Source: BD1-7 clade bacterium (GTDB taxonomy: Bacteria > Pseudomonadota > Gammaproteobacteria > Pseudomonadales > DT-91). From it: a stretch of DNA of 64,000 nucleotides. The translations under genes were made by a program, and so were the position numbers. This document shows positions 46,897 to 56,963 of the stretch, one piece after another; the stretch's first letter is position 1; every line of letters starts with the position of its first letter. The notes below the pieces were generated by a model. The model was not told the DNA's origin. It was given only the letters and a program-made list of their open reading frames with translations, and ran no database searches. Where the stretch lies: assembly GCA_902705865.1 (NCBI GenBank), contig CACSIO010000060.1:1-64000 (forward strand), read 5' to 3'.

Positions 46897-48339
46897 TTAA
46901 GGCGCAGGCACCGCAGATATATCGATCAATTTAAAGCCTGATCCGCTATCACGTTGAATCAGCGCAACCTGCTTGTTGTCACCTTCTTTCAGTGTTAACT
47001 GAATGGTCGCAACACGTTCAATGTTATCTTGCTTCATCACGCGAATTTCATAACGCTCACCATCGGTAGATGTACTGGCAACGATTTTTTCAAGGCTACC
47101 AACACCCAAGTGCTCAGACCCGGCCAATTCTGGCACTCGACTTCTTAGGTCTTCGAGGGAATTTTCTTTCAATAAGTGAACATTGTAAGGAACATAACGA
47201 TCTTCATCCGACTGATACGCAAGATTCACAAATTGAACCCGCGCTTTGGATTGCAAGCTACGACCATCATCAGACATAACAGTAACGTTAAGTTCTTCAT
47301 CATCACCGGCACGGCCAGTAACGATAACAGTTTCAACATAGCCAGATTGCAACAAGCGGCTCAGCCCCGGTTTTTCTGATGCCGATGCAAAACCCAGATC
47401 GATATCATACAAGCCAGGAGTGACCTCTACTGCATCAGACACAGCACCATATGCAACAGTTGCCCCAGACAACAAACTCACATCATCTTTACCGGTAGCT
47501 TCGGCTTCGTTTAGTTCTGTATCTCGTACAGCATTTAGCAAACGCACTTTAGCACGCGCTGCCACACTACCGTCCCCTTCTGTACCCCAGATTTCAGAGC
47601 CTGAAACCCAGTAATACACACCTTGCATCGCATCCGGAATGCTCGGGTGTTGGACTAACATAATCATTTGGGTGAATTGATCCAGCAGGTTACGCTCTCC
47701 TGAATCGAACAACACAGCTTCATCCTGAGTATTCACAACAACTACTCGTTGCTTATTTGTCTCAAGGCGAATACCGCCGGAATAGCTGCCATAATTCAGA
47801 GTAAACTCCGGAGAGGAGTTCGCGACTGTTTCAGCGCCTTCCAGCAAATAAACATCTAACGCAGCATCCTGATATTTAGGATGAATATGCGCAACGTTAA
47901 TCCAGATATTGTCTTCTTCAGTGTCACCGTTGACATCAAAGGTACGAGAATCACGGTCAATTGCCGTTTTCAGTCGATGTAATTTAACGGTTTTATCAAT
48001 CGCACTGCCCGACACTGCATATACATTGCGCTCACGAGTATCAAACACTTCAAAGTTTGTATCGAGTATTGTGCGGCTAGCGGAAATATCGTCTTTGTTG
48101 AAATCTTTGATCGTCAGATCCCAGCTTTTTTCCTCTAACGGAATGCCGCTGCCAAAACGCTGGTAGTCTACGCTACCGTAATTCCGGGTATCCCCTTCGA
48201 AACGTAACAAGCCAGCATCTGGAACACTATGAAAGAAGGTGGCGAAACCGTCACCGTTAACGTTGTCATCGTTACTGCAAGCAATCAGGCCAAGTGCCAA
48301 AGATCCCGCTAGCAGCGAATTTACGATTTTTTTATTCAT
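46897..48339 (-). CDS. DUF4397-type multidomain surface lipoprotein
   Basis: This is a 480-residue lipoprotein with a signal peptide and lipobox MNKKIVNSLLAGSLALGLIAC. The rest looks like four tandem beta-sandwich units, each opening with a similar strand: ATFFHSVPDAG, IWINVAHIHPKYQDA, AKVRLLNAVRD and ARVQFVNLAYQ. These match the DUF4397 pattern. The function of the family is unknown, and cell-surface or periplasmic binding is plausible. The frame opens at 48432, but the lipoprotein signal fixes the ATG at 48339. It has its own terminator and is a single-gene unit. Confidence 0.8.
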   Translation of the reverse strand: MNKKIVNSLLAGSLALGLIACSNDDNVNGDGFATFFHSVPDAGLLRFEGDTRNYGSVDYQRFGSGIPLEEKSWDLTIKDFNKDDISASRTILDTNFEVFDTRERNVYAVSGSAIDKTVKLHRLKTAIDRDSRTFDVNGDTEEDNIWINVAHIHPKYQDAALDVYLLEGAETVANSSPEFTLNYGSYSGGIRLETNKQRVVVVNTQDEAVLFDSGERNLLDQFTQMIMLVQHPSIPDAMQGVYYWVSGSEIWGTEGDGSVAARAKVRLLNAVRDTELNEAEATGKDDVSLLSGATVAYGAVSDAVEVTPGLYDIDLGFASASEKPGLSRLLQSGYVETVIVTGRAGDDEELNVTVMSDDGRSLQSKARVQFVNLAYQSDEDRYVPYNVHLLKENSLEDLRSRVPELAGSEHLGVGSLEKIVASTSTDGERYEIRVMKQDNIERVATIQLTLKEGDNKQVALIQRDSGSGFKLIDISAVPAP

Positions 48340-48589
48340 GAATGGGCGACCTCGTAGGGCGTTCATTATGTTAATTATTTTAAAAGGCACCGGAGTATAA
48401 AGGATTATCCATAACCTGTGAAATGAGCCCAACTAGGCTAATAACGCAGATGTAAGCGATAAAGACAGTCGACACGCTATTCACCGTGAGGATCAAGATA
48501 CTTCATAGAACGTAGGTGATAGATTTCGGGCAATCGTTTTTATCGTTTTCGGATAATTTTTACAATCCTTTGTACTGTATGACCGTAGT

Positions 48590-50074
48590 TTACTGAATAG
48601 GTTCATCCAATACCGAGTTTGTATGTTGCAATTGTTGCCTCCAAGCGGCTAACGCATCCAGCAAAGCCCGCTGCGCGGCACCTTGCTCTGTATCAGCGGC
48701 TTCGGCCAATGCAGAGTCAAAAACGTCGTAACTCAAACGCTTATCCGTACCCGGCTTATCCAATACTGCGGCGCAATACTCCTGCCACTGCGCTCTTTCA
48801 TCAGCAGATAACGTTTGCGGGTAATTACGTGCGCGATAGCGAAATACCATTTCCGGTAATCGTGCATCATCAAACACCGACGACTGCTCAGCCAGCTCTT
48901 CAGGAGGGAGCGCACGTAGTTGCGCTAATTGGTTTTTGTCGTTGTAAGAAAAGAATCCGCCACCATACAGCATGGCATCGGGGTCTGAAGGCGTTTCAAA
49001 CGTGCGCCCCACATATAGCTGTTTTAATAACGCCGGCAATTCACCCCAATTTCGCACACGCTGCAAATTCTGCATAATTTGCGCCGGATCCAGGTTGGCT
49101 CGACGACAAACACTTTCATCTTTTAGTAACCCAACACCTGCCACCATCGGGCACTTGTTGATATGGATATTCTTGATCGGGAAGCGTGCCAACGATTCAA
49201 CACCCACCTGCTCCGCCAGTGCTTGCAGGTCGGCATTAGAGCTAAATAAACGCTCTCGCAATGTTTCTGCATCCAAGGTCATAAACGGCGTTGGGTCTTC
49301 TCGTAAATCGAAACAAATCACTTCATTCTTATTCGTCGGGTGCATCGCTATCGGCACAACGACCGATGCACAGGCATTAGCAGAGCCAAACATGCCTGAA
49401 ATATGGAAAATGGGCTTAAAACTACCGACGCTCAATAACTGACTCACAGTCATTTTATCGCGCATCGACAATGCGTATTCGAACAACTTCGGCTGTTTGT
49501 CGCGAATCAGACGCGCAACATCAATGGTTGCTCGCACATCAACTAGCGCATCATGTGCACCTTGTTGTTCGATGCCATTGGCGGCCGTCAACGCTTCGAG
49601 TCGAAAACTGGGCAAACCGTTTTCATCCGTCGGCCAGTTAATACCGTCCGGCCGCGTTACCGCACATAGGCGCACAACATCGATGAGATCCCAGCGCGAA
49701 TTGCCGTTTTTGTATTCACGTTCATATGCATCATGGAGATTTCGATAGAGGGTATGACGGGTGACTTCATCATCAAAACGCAGGCTGTTGTAGCCCACAC
49801 TGCAGGTTTGCGGTTGCATCATCAAATCGTGAATTTGGCTGATAAACGCCGCTTCACACACGCCATTTGCATCTGCGTGCTGGGGCGAAATACCGGTAAC
49901 CAATGCCGCTTGGGGATGCGGCAGGTAATCAGACCCGGGCTTGGCATAAATCATCACCGGTTCGCCAACCGGATTCAGATTTTCATCCGTGCGTATTGCG
50001 GCAAATTGGCAGGGGCGGTCATAAACCGGGTTTACGCCCCAAGTTTCGTAGTCGTGCCAAAGAAACGTCTGCAT
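48590..50074 (-). CDS. sbcB: SbcB, exodeoxyribonuclease I
   Basis: ExoI is a 3'-5' single-strand DNA exonuclease in recombination and mismatch repair. The 494-residue protein has the DEDD-type exonuclease motifs FLWHDYETWGVNP (ExoI, residue 8), SVGYNSLRFDDEVTRHTLYRNL (ExoII) and GAHDALVDVRATIDVARL (ExoIII), followed by the SH3-like and C-terminal helical domains. The C terminus ends with a normal SSB-contact-type region. It stands between lipA and the DUF4397 gene. Confidence 0.95.
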   Translation of the reverse strand: MQTFLWHDYETWGVNPVYDRPCQFAAIRTDENLNPVGEPVMIYAKPGSDYLPHPQAALVTGISPQHADANGVCEAAFISQIHDLMMQPQTCSVGYNSLRFDDEVTRHTLYRNLHDAYEREYKNGNSRWDLIDVVRLCAVTRPDGINWPTDENGLPSFRLEALTAANGIEQQGAHDALVDVRATIDVARLIRDKQPKLFEYALSMRDKMTVSQLLSVGSFKPIFHISGMFGSANACASVVVPIAMHPTNKNEVICFDLREDPTPFMTLDAETLRERLFSSNADLQALAEQVGVESLARFPIKNIHINKCPMVAGVGLLKDESVCRRANLDPAQIMQNLQRVRNWGELPALLKQLYVGRTFETPSDPDAMLYGGGFFSYNDKNQLAQLRALPPEELAEQSSVFDDARLPEMVFRYRARNYPQTLSADERAQWQEYCAAVLDKPGTDKRLSYDVFDSALAEAADTEQGAAQRALLDALAAWRQQLQHTNSVLDEPIQ

Positions 50075-50134
50075 TCTGTATTCGTCCTTGTATTCAGCTA
50101 TCAGCAGTATTTTTTATGTCGGTAAAAAGATCGC

Positions 50135-51112
50135 CTATCGTTGTTTCAACAAGCTGGCATCCACCTGCTTATCGGCATGATAGGACGAGCGAACCAGCGG
50201 CCCTGAGGCAACCGATTTAAAGCCTAAATCTTCTGCGATTCGACCCAATTCATCAAACTCATCGGGATGCACGAAACGGTCAACCGGCAAATGATTGCGG
50301 CTTGGCTGCAAATATTGCCCAAGTGTAATCATATCGATATCGTGGGCACGCATGTCCTTCATGACCTGAATAATTTCGTCTTTCGTCTCGCCTAAACCAA
50401 GCATCAAACCTGATTTGGTCAACACATCCGGGCGGCGTTCTTTGTATTTTTTCAGTAAATCCAATGACCATTGGTAATCCGACCCGGGTCGAATTTTACG
50501 ATACAGCGAAGGCACTGATTCTAGATTATGGTTGAACACATCCGGGGCGTCTTCAGCAAGAATATCCAATGCAACATCCATGCGACCACGAAAATCCGGC
50601 ACAAGTACTTCAATGTACAAGGCAGGCATACGACTGCGCATTTCCTGGATACATGCAGCAAAGTGTCCAGCACCACCATCGCGTAAATCATCACGGTCAA
50701 CGGATGTTACAACAACATATTTGAGCGCCATTTCTGCAATCGCTTCGGCCAGCTCACGCGGCTCATTCTCATCGAGAGGTAACGGGCGCCCGTGGGCAAC
50801 ATCACAAAAAGGACAACGGCGGGTACATATTTCGCCCATAATCATGAACGTTGCCGTGCCCGAACTAAAGCATTCACCAAGGTTGGGGCACTGTGCTTCT
50901 TCACATACGCTAGCTAACTTGCCCTTGCGCAGTAAATTTTTAATACGGGTGACTTCCGGTGAAATAGGCATCTTTACCCGAATCCAATCGGGTTTTTTCG
51001 GCAGTTCCGTGGTGGGAATCACTTTAACGGGGATACGTGAAACTTTATCAGCACCGCGGAGTTTTTCTCCGGGAACGACTTTTTTAACGGCAGGCTTTGA
51101 AGTATCGGACAT
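50135..51112 (-). CDS. lipA: LipA, lipoyl synthase
   Basis: LipA is a radical SAM enzyme that inserts two sulfur atoms into the octanoyl group carried on lipoyl domains. The 325-residue protein has both cluster motifs: [12 protein letters not shown] (auxiliary cluster) and CTRRCPFC (radical SAM cluster), plus the C-terminal serine-containing RSSYHA. It follows lipB after 87 bases, so the two lipoylation genes probably share a transcript with ybeD and dacA upstream. Confidence 0.97.
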   Translation of the reverse strand: MSDTSKPAVKKVVPGEKLRGADKVSRIPVKVIPTTELPKKPDWIRVKMPISPEVTRIKNLLRKGKLASVCEEAQCPNLGECFSSGTATFMIMGEICTRRCPFCDVAHGRPLPLDENEPRELAEAIAEMALKYVVVTSVDRDDLRDGGAGHFAACIQEMRSRMPALYIEVLVPDFRGRMDVALDILAEDAPDVFNHNLESVPSLYRKIRPGSDYQWSLDLLKKYKERRPDVLTKSGLMLGLGETKDEIIQVMKDMRAHDIDMITLGQYLQPSRNHLPVDRFVHPDEFDELGRIAEDLGFKSVASGPLVRSSYHADKQVDASLLKQR

Positions 51113-51199
51113 GATGACTTACAGAACAGGGAGTGAGAAAGATCCACAGTGTAGCGGATTCACAGAAAAAATTCGACGACAGCCTTATTTGATGAGGAA

Positions 51200-51871
51200 T
51201 TACGATACCTGTTTAACCGTGTCATATGATAACCGCTGGGCAAAAATCTCAAGTAATTGTGATTCTATCAATGGCATTTTCAACGGTAGGTCAGTCAATT
51301 GACGCATGTTGCAGGTTTCCAATCCCGCATAGCCACAGGGGTTTATCCACTCAAAGGGTGTCAGATCCATATCTACATTCAGAGCTAACCCGTGATAGGT
51401 TCGCCCTCGACGCACACGTAACCCAAGTGCCGATATTTTTGCGCCATTAACATACACACCCGGCGCGCCGTCTTTCAGATGTGCTTCGATATTGAAACGC
51501 AACAAAAGCTCGATAACCGATTGCTCCATAATGGATACAAAATCTCGCACACCAACGCCACGGCGCTTGATATCCACCAGCCAATACATCATCAACTGGC
51601 CAGGTCCGTGATATGTCACCTGCCCACCTCGATCTGTTTGTACAATCGGCACATCTTTACGAATCAGGATATGCTCAGGTTTACCCGCCTGGCCCAGCGT
51701 GAAGACAGGCGAATGCTCAACCAGCCAACATTCGTCGGGGGTATCAATATCGCGATTATTGGTGAAACCCTGCATGGCATGCCAACAGGTTTCATAAGAA
51801 GGGTCTGTGAGGTGGCGAACCAGCAAGAGATCCTGATGGTCCCCCTGCTGATCACCGGAGGTTTGAGTCAT
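51200..51871 (-). CDS. lipB: LipB, octanoyl-(acyl-carrier-protein)-protein N-octanoyltransferase
   Basis: LipB moves octanoate from acyl carrier protein to lipoyl domains. The 223-residue protein has RGGQVTYHGPGQLMMYWLVD (about residue 75), the catalytic lysine in GAKISALGLRV and the catalytic cysteine in INPCGYAGLETC. The ATG at 51871 shares one base with the ybeD stop (TGATG), so translation is coupled. Confidence 0.96.
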   Translation of the reverse strand: MTQTSGDQQGDHQDLLLVRHLTDPSYETCWHAMQGFTNNRDIDTPDECWLVEHSPVFTLGQAGKPEHILIRKDVPIVQTDRGGQVTYHGPGQLMMYWLVDIKRRGVGVRDFVSIMEQSVIELLLRFNIEAHLKDGAPGVYVNGAKISALGLRVRRGRTYHGLALNVDMDLTPFEWINPCGYAGLETCNMRQLTDLPLKMPLIESQLLEIFAQRLSYDTVKQVS

Positions 51872-52149
51872 CAAAGAACCATTTTGACGGAAGAGTATGC
51901 TTTTAGTGACGTATGAATCGCTGCCAGCTGTTCTTCACCGGTGGCATTAATCACAACGTGAACACTCAACCAGGTGCCCTTGCTGCTGTTTTTAGCTTTG
52001 GCGTGCTCACGTTCGAGCTCTGGAGCATGCCCTTGGATAATTTCTACAACACGATCGATAAACTGATCATGGCCTTCTCCCAAAACACGGATGGAATATC
52101 GGCACGGAAATTCAATTTTAGGGGGCTCTTTAGTGACCGGCTTAGCCAT
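51871..52149 (-). CDS. ybeD: YbeD-family protein (DUF493)
   Basis: This is a 92-residue protein of the YbeD/DUF493 family with an ACT-like ferredoxin fold (IEFPCRYSIRVLGEGHDQF, WLSVHVVINATGEEQLAAIHTSLKAY). Its role is unknown, but it is nearly always found between dacA and lipB, and a regulatory role in lipoylation has been proposed. It starts directly after the dacA stop, with GGAGGG inside the end of dacA, and overlaps lipB by one base. Confidence 0.95.
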   Translation of the reverse strand: MAKPVTKEPPKIEFPCRYSIRVLGEGHDQFIDRVVEIIQGHAPELEREHAKAKNSSKGTWLSVHVVINATGEEQLAAIHTSLKAYSSVKMVL

Positions 52150-53319
52150 TTAACCCTCCAGCATTTGATAGAAAAACAATTGGATTTTATCCCAAATAAC
52201 TTGCACAAAACCGCCACTTTCAACGGTAGAGCTTGCGACTAACGGCACCTTCATCAAAGGTTCGTCTTCACCAACACCAATGACCAGTTCACCATAGGTT
52301 TTACCCGCCTCAACAGGTGCTTCAATAAACTGATCAATCTCCATTCGCGCATCAACATCATCCTTTTGAGCACGCGGCACGGTAATGTAGACATCGTCTT
52401 CGGTTACGAGTGCGAGCTCTTCTTTATCGCCGGCCCAAACCTTTACCTTTTGAACCATCTCGCCTTCGTCATAAAGCTTCAGCGTTTTGTAATAGCGAAA
52501 ACCGTACGACAGTAATTTTTGGGCTTCACGTGCGCGTGATTCTTCCGACTTCGCGCCCATAACAACTGCGATCAAACGCATGTCATCTTTTTTGGCAGAA
52601 GCCACCAAGCAATATCCAGCGCGGCTGGTATGCCCAGTTTTCAGACCATCAACACTGTCATCACGCCACAGTAACTTGTTGCGATTCAGCTGTTTGATAC
52701 CGTTGAAGGTATAGGACTTTTGAGAGTAGTAACCGTATTGCGCTGGGAAATCACGAATGATGGCACGCCCCAACGTCGCCATATCACGCGCGGTGGTGTA
52801 ATGGCCTTCTTTAGGTAATCCATGGGGGTTTCGAAACTGGGTGTCGAACATGCCAAGAAGCTCGGCATGCTGATTCATAATATCGGTAAAGGCCGATGTG
52901 CTACCAGCAATATGCTCAGCCAGAGCAACGGTTGCATCGTTACCTGATGAAATAATAACGCCTTTCAACAAGTTTTCGACGCTGACTTTTTTGCCAACTT
53001 CCAAAAACATCAGCGATGACCCCGGAAAGTTCTTAGCCCAGGCATTCTTGCTGACAGTCGTAATATCGTCCAGAGCGATGTTGCCTTGAGCCAACTCATA
53101 GTCAGCCACATATGACGTCATCATCTTGGTCAAACTGGCCGGTTCAAGGCGCTCGTCAGCATTTTTTTCAACCAACACAGTACCGCTGTTGGCATCCATT
53201 AACAGATAGCCTTTTGCCGCTATGGCTGGCGGAGCAGGTATTAGCGCCGGGGCAGCAACTGCCGCTGGGAACCAAATCAAAAGAACAAAAAGGTAAAGTA
53301 TTTTCCGTTGCGCAGACAT
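52150..53319 (-). CDS. dacA: D-alanyl-D-alanine carboxypeptidase (PBP5/6 family, DacA/DacC-type)
   Basis: This is a 389-residue penicillin-binding protein that trims the terminal D-Ala from peptidoglycan pentapeptides. It has a signal peptide, the SxxK motif in PASLTKMM (about residue 65), SGN in ISSGNDATVAL, and KTG in DGLKTGHTSRAGYC. A C-terminal beta domain (about 285-370) follows, and an amphipathic tail should attach it to the outer face of the inner membrane. It lies between rlpA and ybeD, as in Pseudomonas. Confidence 0.94.
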   Translation of the reverse strand: MSAQRKILYLFVLLIWFPAAVAAPALIPAPPAIAAKGYLLMDANSGTVLVEKNADERLEPASLTKMMTSYVADYELAQGNIALDDITTVSKNAWAKNFPGSSLMFLEVGKKVSVENLLKGVIISSGNDATVALAEHIAGSTSAFTDIMNQHAELLGMFDTQFRNPHGLPKEGHYTTARDMATLGRAIIRDFPAQYGYYSQKSYTFNGIKQLNRNKLLWRDDSVDGLKTGHTSRAGYCLVASAKKDDMRLIAVVMGAKSEESRAREAQKLLSYGFRYYKTLKLYDEGEMVQKVKVWAGDKEELALVTEDDVYITVPRAQKDDVDARMEIDQFIEAPVEAGKTYGELVIGVGEDEPLMKVPLVASSTVESGGFVQVIWDKIQLFFYQMLEG

Positions 53320-53554
53320 ATAAAAACTCTGTTTTCCAGCGACGTAACAACATTACTCCAGTTGAATGCTGTCACTCTGTCGATATGTTTTTATTAATCT
53401 TGCCATGCGGTCCGCCGCTCGAACAACAATGACAAAACGGCCGGTATCCTAGCAAGTTTCAAGGTAAAGCTCTAGAGAGCGGCCGACTATCCCATCAAGA
53501 CACTCGGCCAACGGCATTGCCATAACAATGCCAACGCATAAAACAGCAAACTTA

Positions 53555-54433
53555 TTATGGTGTAGTGCGCACACGCACCGGCTTAGGCATGCCCGACGCC
53601 ACGAGTTTATCCTGAATACCGGCGACATCAGCTTCAGCGACCGGGCCAATATGGATTCGATGGAAATCACCGCTACCCTGCCCAGTTTTTAAAATAACCG
53701 GAAAGTTATATTCAGCATACAGACGCTGATAAGTGGCCGTTGCTATATTGAGCTGCGAGTATGCGCCAACTTGCAAATAAACCTCCATTGCCGGGGTAAC
53801 GCCACCGCTCGATTTTTCTTGCGATTGCTGCTGACGCGCTTGCGCCGCGATCCATTCGTCGGGGTCTATAACCTCTATTTTAACGTCTGTCGTTCCCATA
53901 CCTGCATACCCAAGCTTGGTCGCAGCAGCATAAGATAGATCGATAATACGGCCATCATGAAACGGCCCGCGATCATTAACCCGAACGATACAAGAGCGGT
54001 TATTGGCCAGATTGGTGACTTGCACATATGAGGGGATTGGTAATGTTTTGTGCGCTGCTGTCATCTCATAAATGCTATAAATCTCACCATTGGAGGTTTT
54101 ATGCCCATGAAACTTCAGCCCGTACCAAGACGCTTTTCCAGACTGTTTGAAATCACGACTGTCGTCCATCACTCGGTAGGTTTTACCAAAAACCGTATAC
54201 GGTGAATAATTACCGGCCCGCTTACGCTCTTCAGCTCGAGGCGTCGCATCTTTGATCTCATGCGGTTTGGGAAAGTCTAGCGGCTGTCTGTCTTGACTAA
54301 TCGAATAACGATTAAGCTGATATTGATCAGATTTGGATACCGGCGGTTTATCCGGCGTGCCAGAACAAGCCGTCATCAGACTTACGATCGTAACGAAAGA
54401 CAGACTTGATGGTAATTTTTGGAAAACACTCAT
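53555..54433 (-). CDS. rlpA: RlpA, septal/peptidoglycan lytic transglycosylase lipoprotein
   Basis: This is a 292-residue lipoprotein (signal with lipobox ending LMTAC) with a double-psi beta-barrel domain (about residues 98-190: GKASWYGLKFHGHKTSNGE, RVNDRGPFHDGRIIDLS) and a C-terminal SPOR domain (about 215-290). RlpA cuts glycan strands that lack stem peptides, and the SPOR domain targets such strands at the septum. No Shine-Dalgarno is clear. A 235-base gap with a small GGCATTG/CAATGCC hairpin (53513-53532) separates it from dacA downstream. Confidence 0.93.
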   Translation of the reverse strand: MSVFQKLPSSLSFVTIVSLMTACSGTPDKPPVSKSDQYQLNRYSISQDRQPLDFPKPHEIKDATPRAEERKRAGNYSPYTVFGKTYRVMDDSRDFKQSGKASWYGLKFHGHKTSNGEIYSIYEMTAAHKTLPIPSYVQVTNLANNRSCIVRVNDRGPFHDGRIIDLSYAAATKLGYAGMGTTDVKIEVIDPDEWIAAQARQQQSQEKSSGGVTPAMEVYLQVGAYSQLNIATATYQRLYAEYNFPVILKTGQGSGDFHRIHIGPVAEADVAGIQDKLVASGMPKPVRVRTTP

Positions 54434-54542
54434 GTTTTAAGTTTTGCACTCGGCACTTTTTATTGTCAGCAAATTGATATCAGCGCGCAATTTCACTGCC
54501 ACTCACTCATTCATAGTGGCAGTTTTAGCATTACAGCAGTCG

Positions 54543-55604
54543 TTACTCTTTAACGGTCATCTGCGCACGAAGGATTTCCGCAAGCTGATGCGCCGCCATT
54601 GCGTAAAGACGACTGTGGTTATAACGGGTAATTACATAAAAGTTATCAAAACCCAGCCAGTATTCTAGACCATCGTCAGTTTCGAAGGCGAGCAGAGTCA
54701 CTCGGGCGGCATTGTCCAGCGCAGCGGGCACAGCAACACCGGCTTCACGCAAATCCCCCACCGAACGGTCTGGCTTAGGTGATTTCGAAATCAAATCAGG
54801 CGCGATCGTTTGGTCAAGCAGGGGAACGGCAACCAACTCACCATATTGCCAGCGATGACGTTTGAAATAGTTCGCCACTGAGGCGATTGCATCAGCAGGA
54901 TTACCCCATATATCAGCAACGTTATCACCATCGTGATCAACGGCATAGGCGCGGTAGCTACCCGGAATAAATTGACCATAGCCCATCGCTCCAGCGTAAG
55001 AACCTTTTAGATCAGTCGCTTTGAGATTTTGCTCATCCGCCAACAAAATAAACTGCTCTAGCTGCCCACGGAAAAACTTGGCGCGCGGCGGGTAGTCAAA
55101 ACCCAACGTCATCAATGCATCCAGTACACGATAACCACCGGTTAAACGCCCGTAACGGGTTTCTACACCTAATATCGCTACGATGATCTCCGGAGAAACC
55201 TCGTACTTTTTACTCACTTCGTTGATCAACGTTTCGTGTTCTTTCCAAAAAGCGACACCCTGTTTGATACGGTTCGGCTCAAGAAAGATATTGCGATAGC
55301 CACCCCAATTCAGCACACGTTCAGCAGGTCGTGAAATAGCATCCAAAATTGATTGCTTGCGACTGCCTTGCTCAAGAAGAATCAGTACGTCTGCTTCGTT
55401 TTTCTGGTGTTCTTTAGCGAATTCGCGGGCGAATGTCTTCACATCCTCTCGGTTCTTATAATCCTCGGCCGCCACATTCGTGGACAAACACAACGCCAAG
55501 AAAGCTGAAAATACGGCTGTGAATACATGCAAATAATGAAAGAGGCTTGATGTATTGCGACAGTCAAAACGAGATTGGTATTCAGGTGTTTGGTTATTAC
55601 TCAT
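54543..55604 (-). CDS. mltB: MltB, membrane-bound lytic murein transglycosylase B
   Basis: This is a 353-residue lytic transglycosylase with the catalytic glutamate in AILGVETRYGR (about residue 150) and family motifs GAMGYGQFIPGSY and DIWGNPADAIASVANYFKRH. The N terminus has a hydrophobic segment at about residues 25-46 ending in NVAAE, more like a signal peptide than a lipobox, so it may be the soluble periplasmic form. GGAAGGA precedes the ATG. It stands between rodA and rlpA. Confidence 0.93.
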   Translation of the reverse strand: MSNNQTPEYQSRFDCRNTSSLFHYLHVFTAVFSAFLALCLSTNVAAEDYKNREDVKTFAREFAKEHQKNEADVLILLEQGSRKQSILDAISRPAERVLNWGGYRNIFLEPNRIKQGVAFWKEHETLINEVSKKYEVSPEIIVAILGVETRYGRLTGGYRVLDALMTLGFDYPPRAKFFRGQLEQFILLADEQNLKATDLKGSYAGAMGYGQFIPGSYRAYAVDHDGDNVADIWGNPADAIASVANYFKRHRWQYGELVAVPLLDQTIAPDLISKSPKPDRSVGDLREAGVAVPAALDNAARVTLLAFETDDGLEYWLGFDNFYVITRYNHSRLYAMAAHQLAEILRAQMTVKE

Positions 55605-55817
55605 CCGTTGTCCTTCCGGTACCGGCTTATCGTTATCTGTAAATCTTATAAAAACGCCGAATAGGCATACTTTAACCCCGGCGAAAAATCGGGGAATAGC
55701 GCAGCGGCAGAGACCGAATTATTGGGTAAAAGGGCAAATGCGTCTATGCAAATTCTGGCTGAATAACAGCCAACCATTCAACGAATGACTAAAACGCATA
55801 ATCAGGCCGACACACAT

Positions 55818-56963
55818 TTATTTAGCAAATTGCTGTTTGTCTGTTGCTGCTGCCATTATCAAACCAAATCCGGCCATCAATGTCACGATTGAAGTGCCCC
55901 CTCGACTGACCAGCGGTAATGGCACCCCCACCACGGGAAGCAAACCTGAGACCATGCCCATATTGACAAATATGTAGACAAAGAAGGTTAATGTCACACT
56001 ACCTGCAACCAACTTGTTAAAGTTGGTTGTGGCCGTCCAAGCAATAACCATCCCTCGGGCAACAATTGCCAGGTAAAGACCTAACAACAACATTACGCCG
56101 ATAAAGCCAAACTCTTCAGCCAATACAGCGATAATAAAATCGGTATGGCTCTCGGGCAAGAAATTAAGTTGGGACTGTGTTCCTTCAAACCAGCCTTTAC
56201 CGTGCAACCCACCAGACCCAATCGCCGTTTTAGATTGAATAATATTCCAGCCAGCGCCAAATTTGTCCCTTTCCGGATCCAATAGCGTCAGAATCCGGCC
56301 GCGCTGATATTCACGTAAACCGAAATGCCACATCGGATAAGCAGCGGCAGCGAGAACTGCGGCCCCGCCCAGCAAATACCAGAAACTCAGCCCGGCTAGC
56401 AATAAAACGAAGATGCCTGAGGAGGCGACCAGAATCGACGTGCCGAGATCCGGTTGCGCGGCAATCAGAAGAGTTGGAACAAACACAATTGCCATGACGG
56501 CAAAAACGTATTTGGGTTTTGGCGGTAGCGCTCTGACACTCAAGTACCAGGCAACCGTCAGTGGCATTACCAGTTTGAGAATTTCCGACGGCTGAAAACG
56601 GATAACTCCTGGGATAGCCAACCAGCGCTGGGCGCCTTTCGCTCCAGTACCCATGATGATGACGAGCACCAACAGTACTAGCCCAACTAAATATATGACA
56701 GGGGCAACACGGCGATAAAAAAGCATAGGAACATTCGCCACAATCACCATAACGACCAAGCCAACAGCAAAAAATCGAATTTGCCGCTTCACCGCCATCA
56801 AACCCTCATCGCTGGCACTGTAAAGAACAAACAGACCACTAATAAACAGGGTCAACAACAGCATGAGCATCCAGGGGTCAAGGTGTATGCTGCCCCAGAA
56901 ATTGCGCCGACGCGCAAAACCTTCGCTGTCTATCTGGCGGACATAATCCTTTGAGTCAACCAT
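55818..56963 (-). CDS. rodA: RodA (MrdB), SEDS-family peptidoglycan glycosyltransferase
   Basis: RodA polymerises glycan strands for side-wall elongation together with PBP2. The 381-residue protein has about ten membrane helices and the SEDS motifs GWNIIQSKTAIGSGGLHGKGW, LPESHTDFIIAVLAEEFG and GLLPVVGVPLPLVSRGGTS near the C terminus. Its ATG overlaps the mrdA stop by 8 bases, consistent with equal production of the two partners. Confidence 0.96.
   Translation of the reverse strand: MVDSKDYVRQIDSEGFARRRNFWGSIHLDPWMLMLLLTLFISGLFVLYSASDEGLMAVKRQIRFFAVGLVVMVIVANVPMLFYRRVAPVIYLVGLVLLVLVIIMGTGAKGAQRWLAIPGVIRFQPSEILKLVMPLTVAWYLSVRALPPKPKYVFAVMAIVFVPTLLIAAQPDLGTSILVASSGIFVLLLAGLSFWYLLGGAAVLAAAAYPMWHFGLREYQRGRILTLLDPERDKFGAGWNIIQSKTAIGSGGLHGKGWFEGTQSQLNFLPESHTDFIIAVLAEEFGFIGVMLLLGLYLAIVARGMVIAWTATTNFNKLVAGSVTLTFFVYIFVNMGMVSGLLPVVGVPLPLVSRGGTSIVTLMAGFGLIMAAATDKQQFAK

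Noticed and set aside
50532-51302. 256-residue antisense frame over lipA and the start of lipB
   Set aside because: lipA is certain from its cluster cysteines; the antisense product has no recognisable features.
53513-53532. GGCATTG/CAATGCC hairpin after rlpA as a terminator
   Set aside because: The stem has only seven pairs and no T-run follows it on the minus strand, so it is mentioned with rlpA but not called a terminator.
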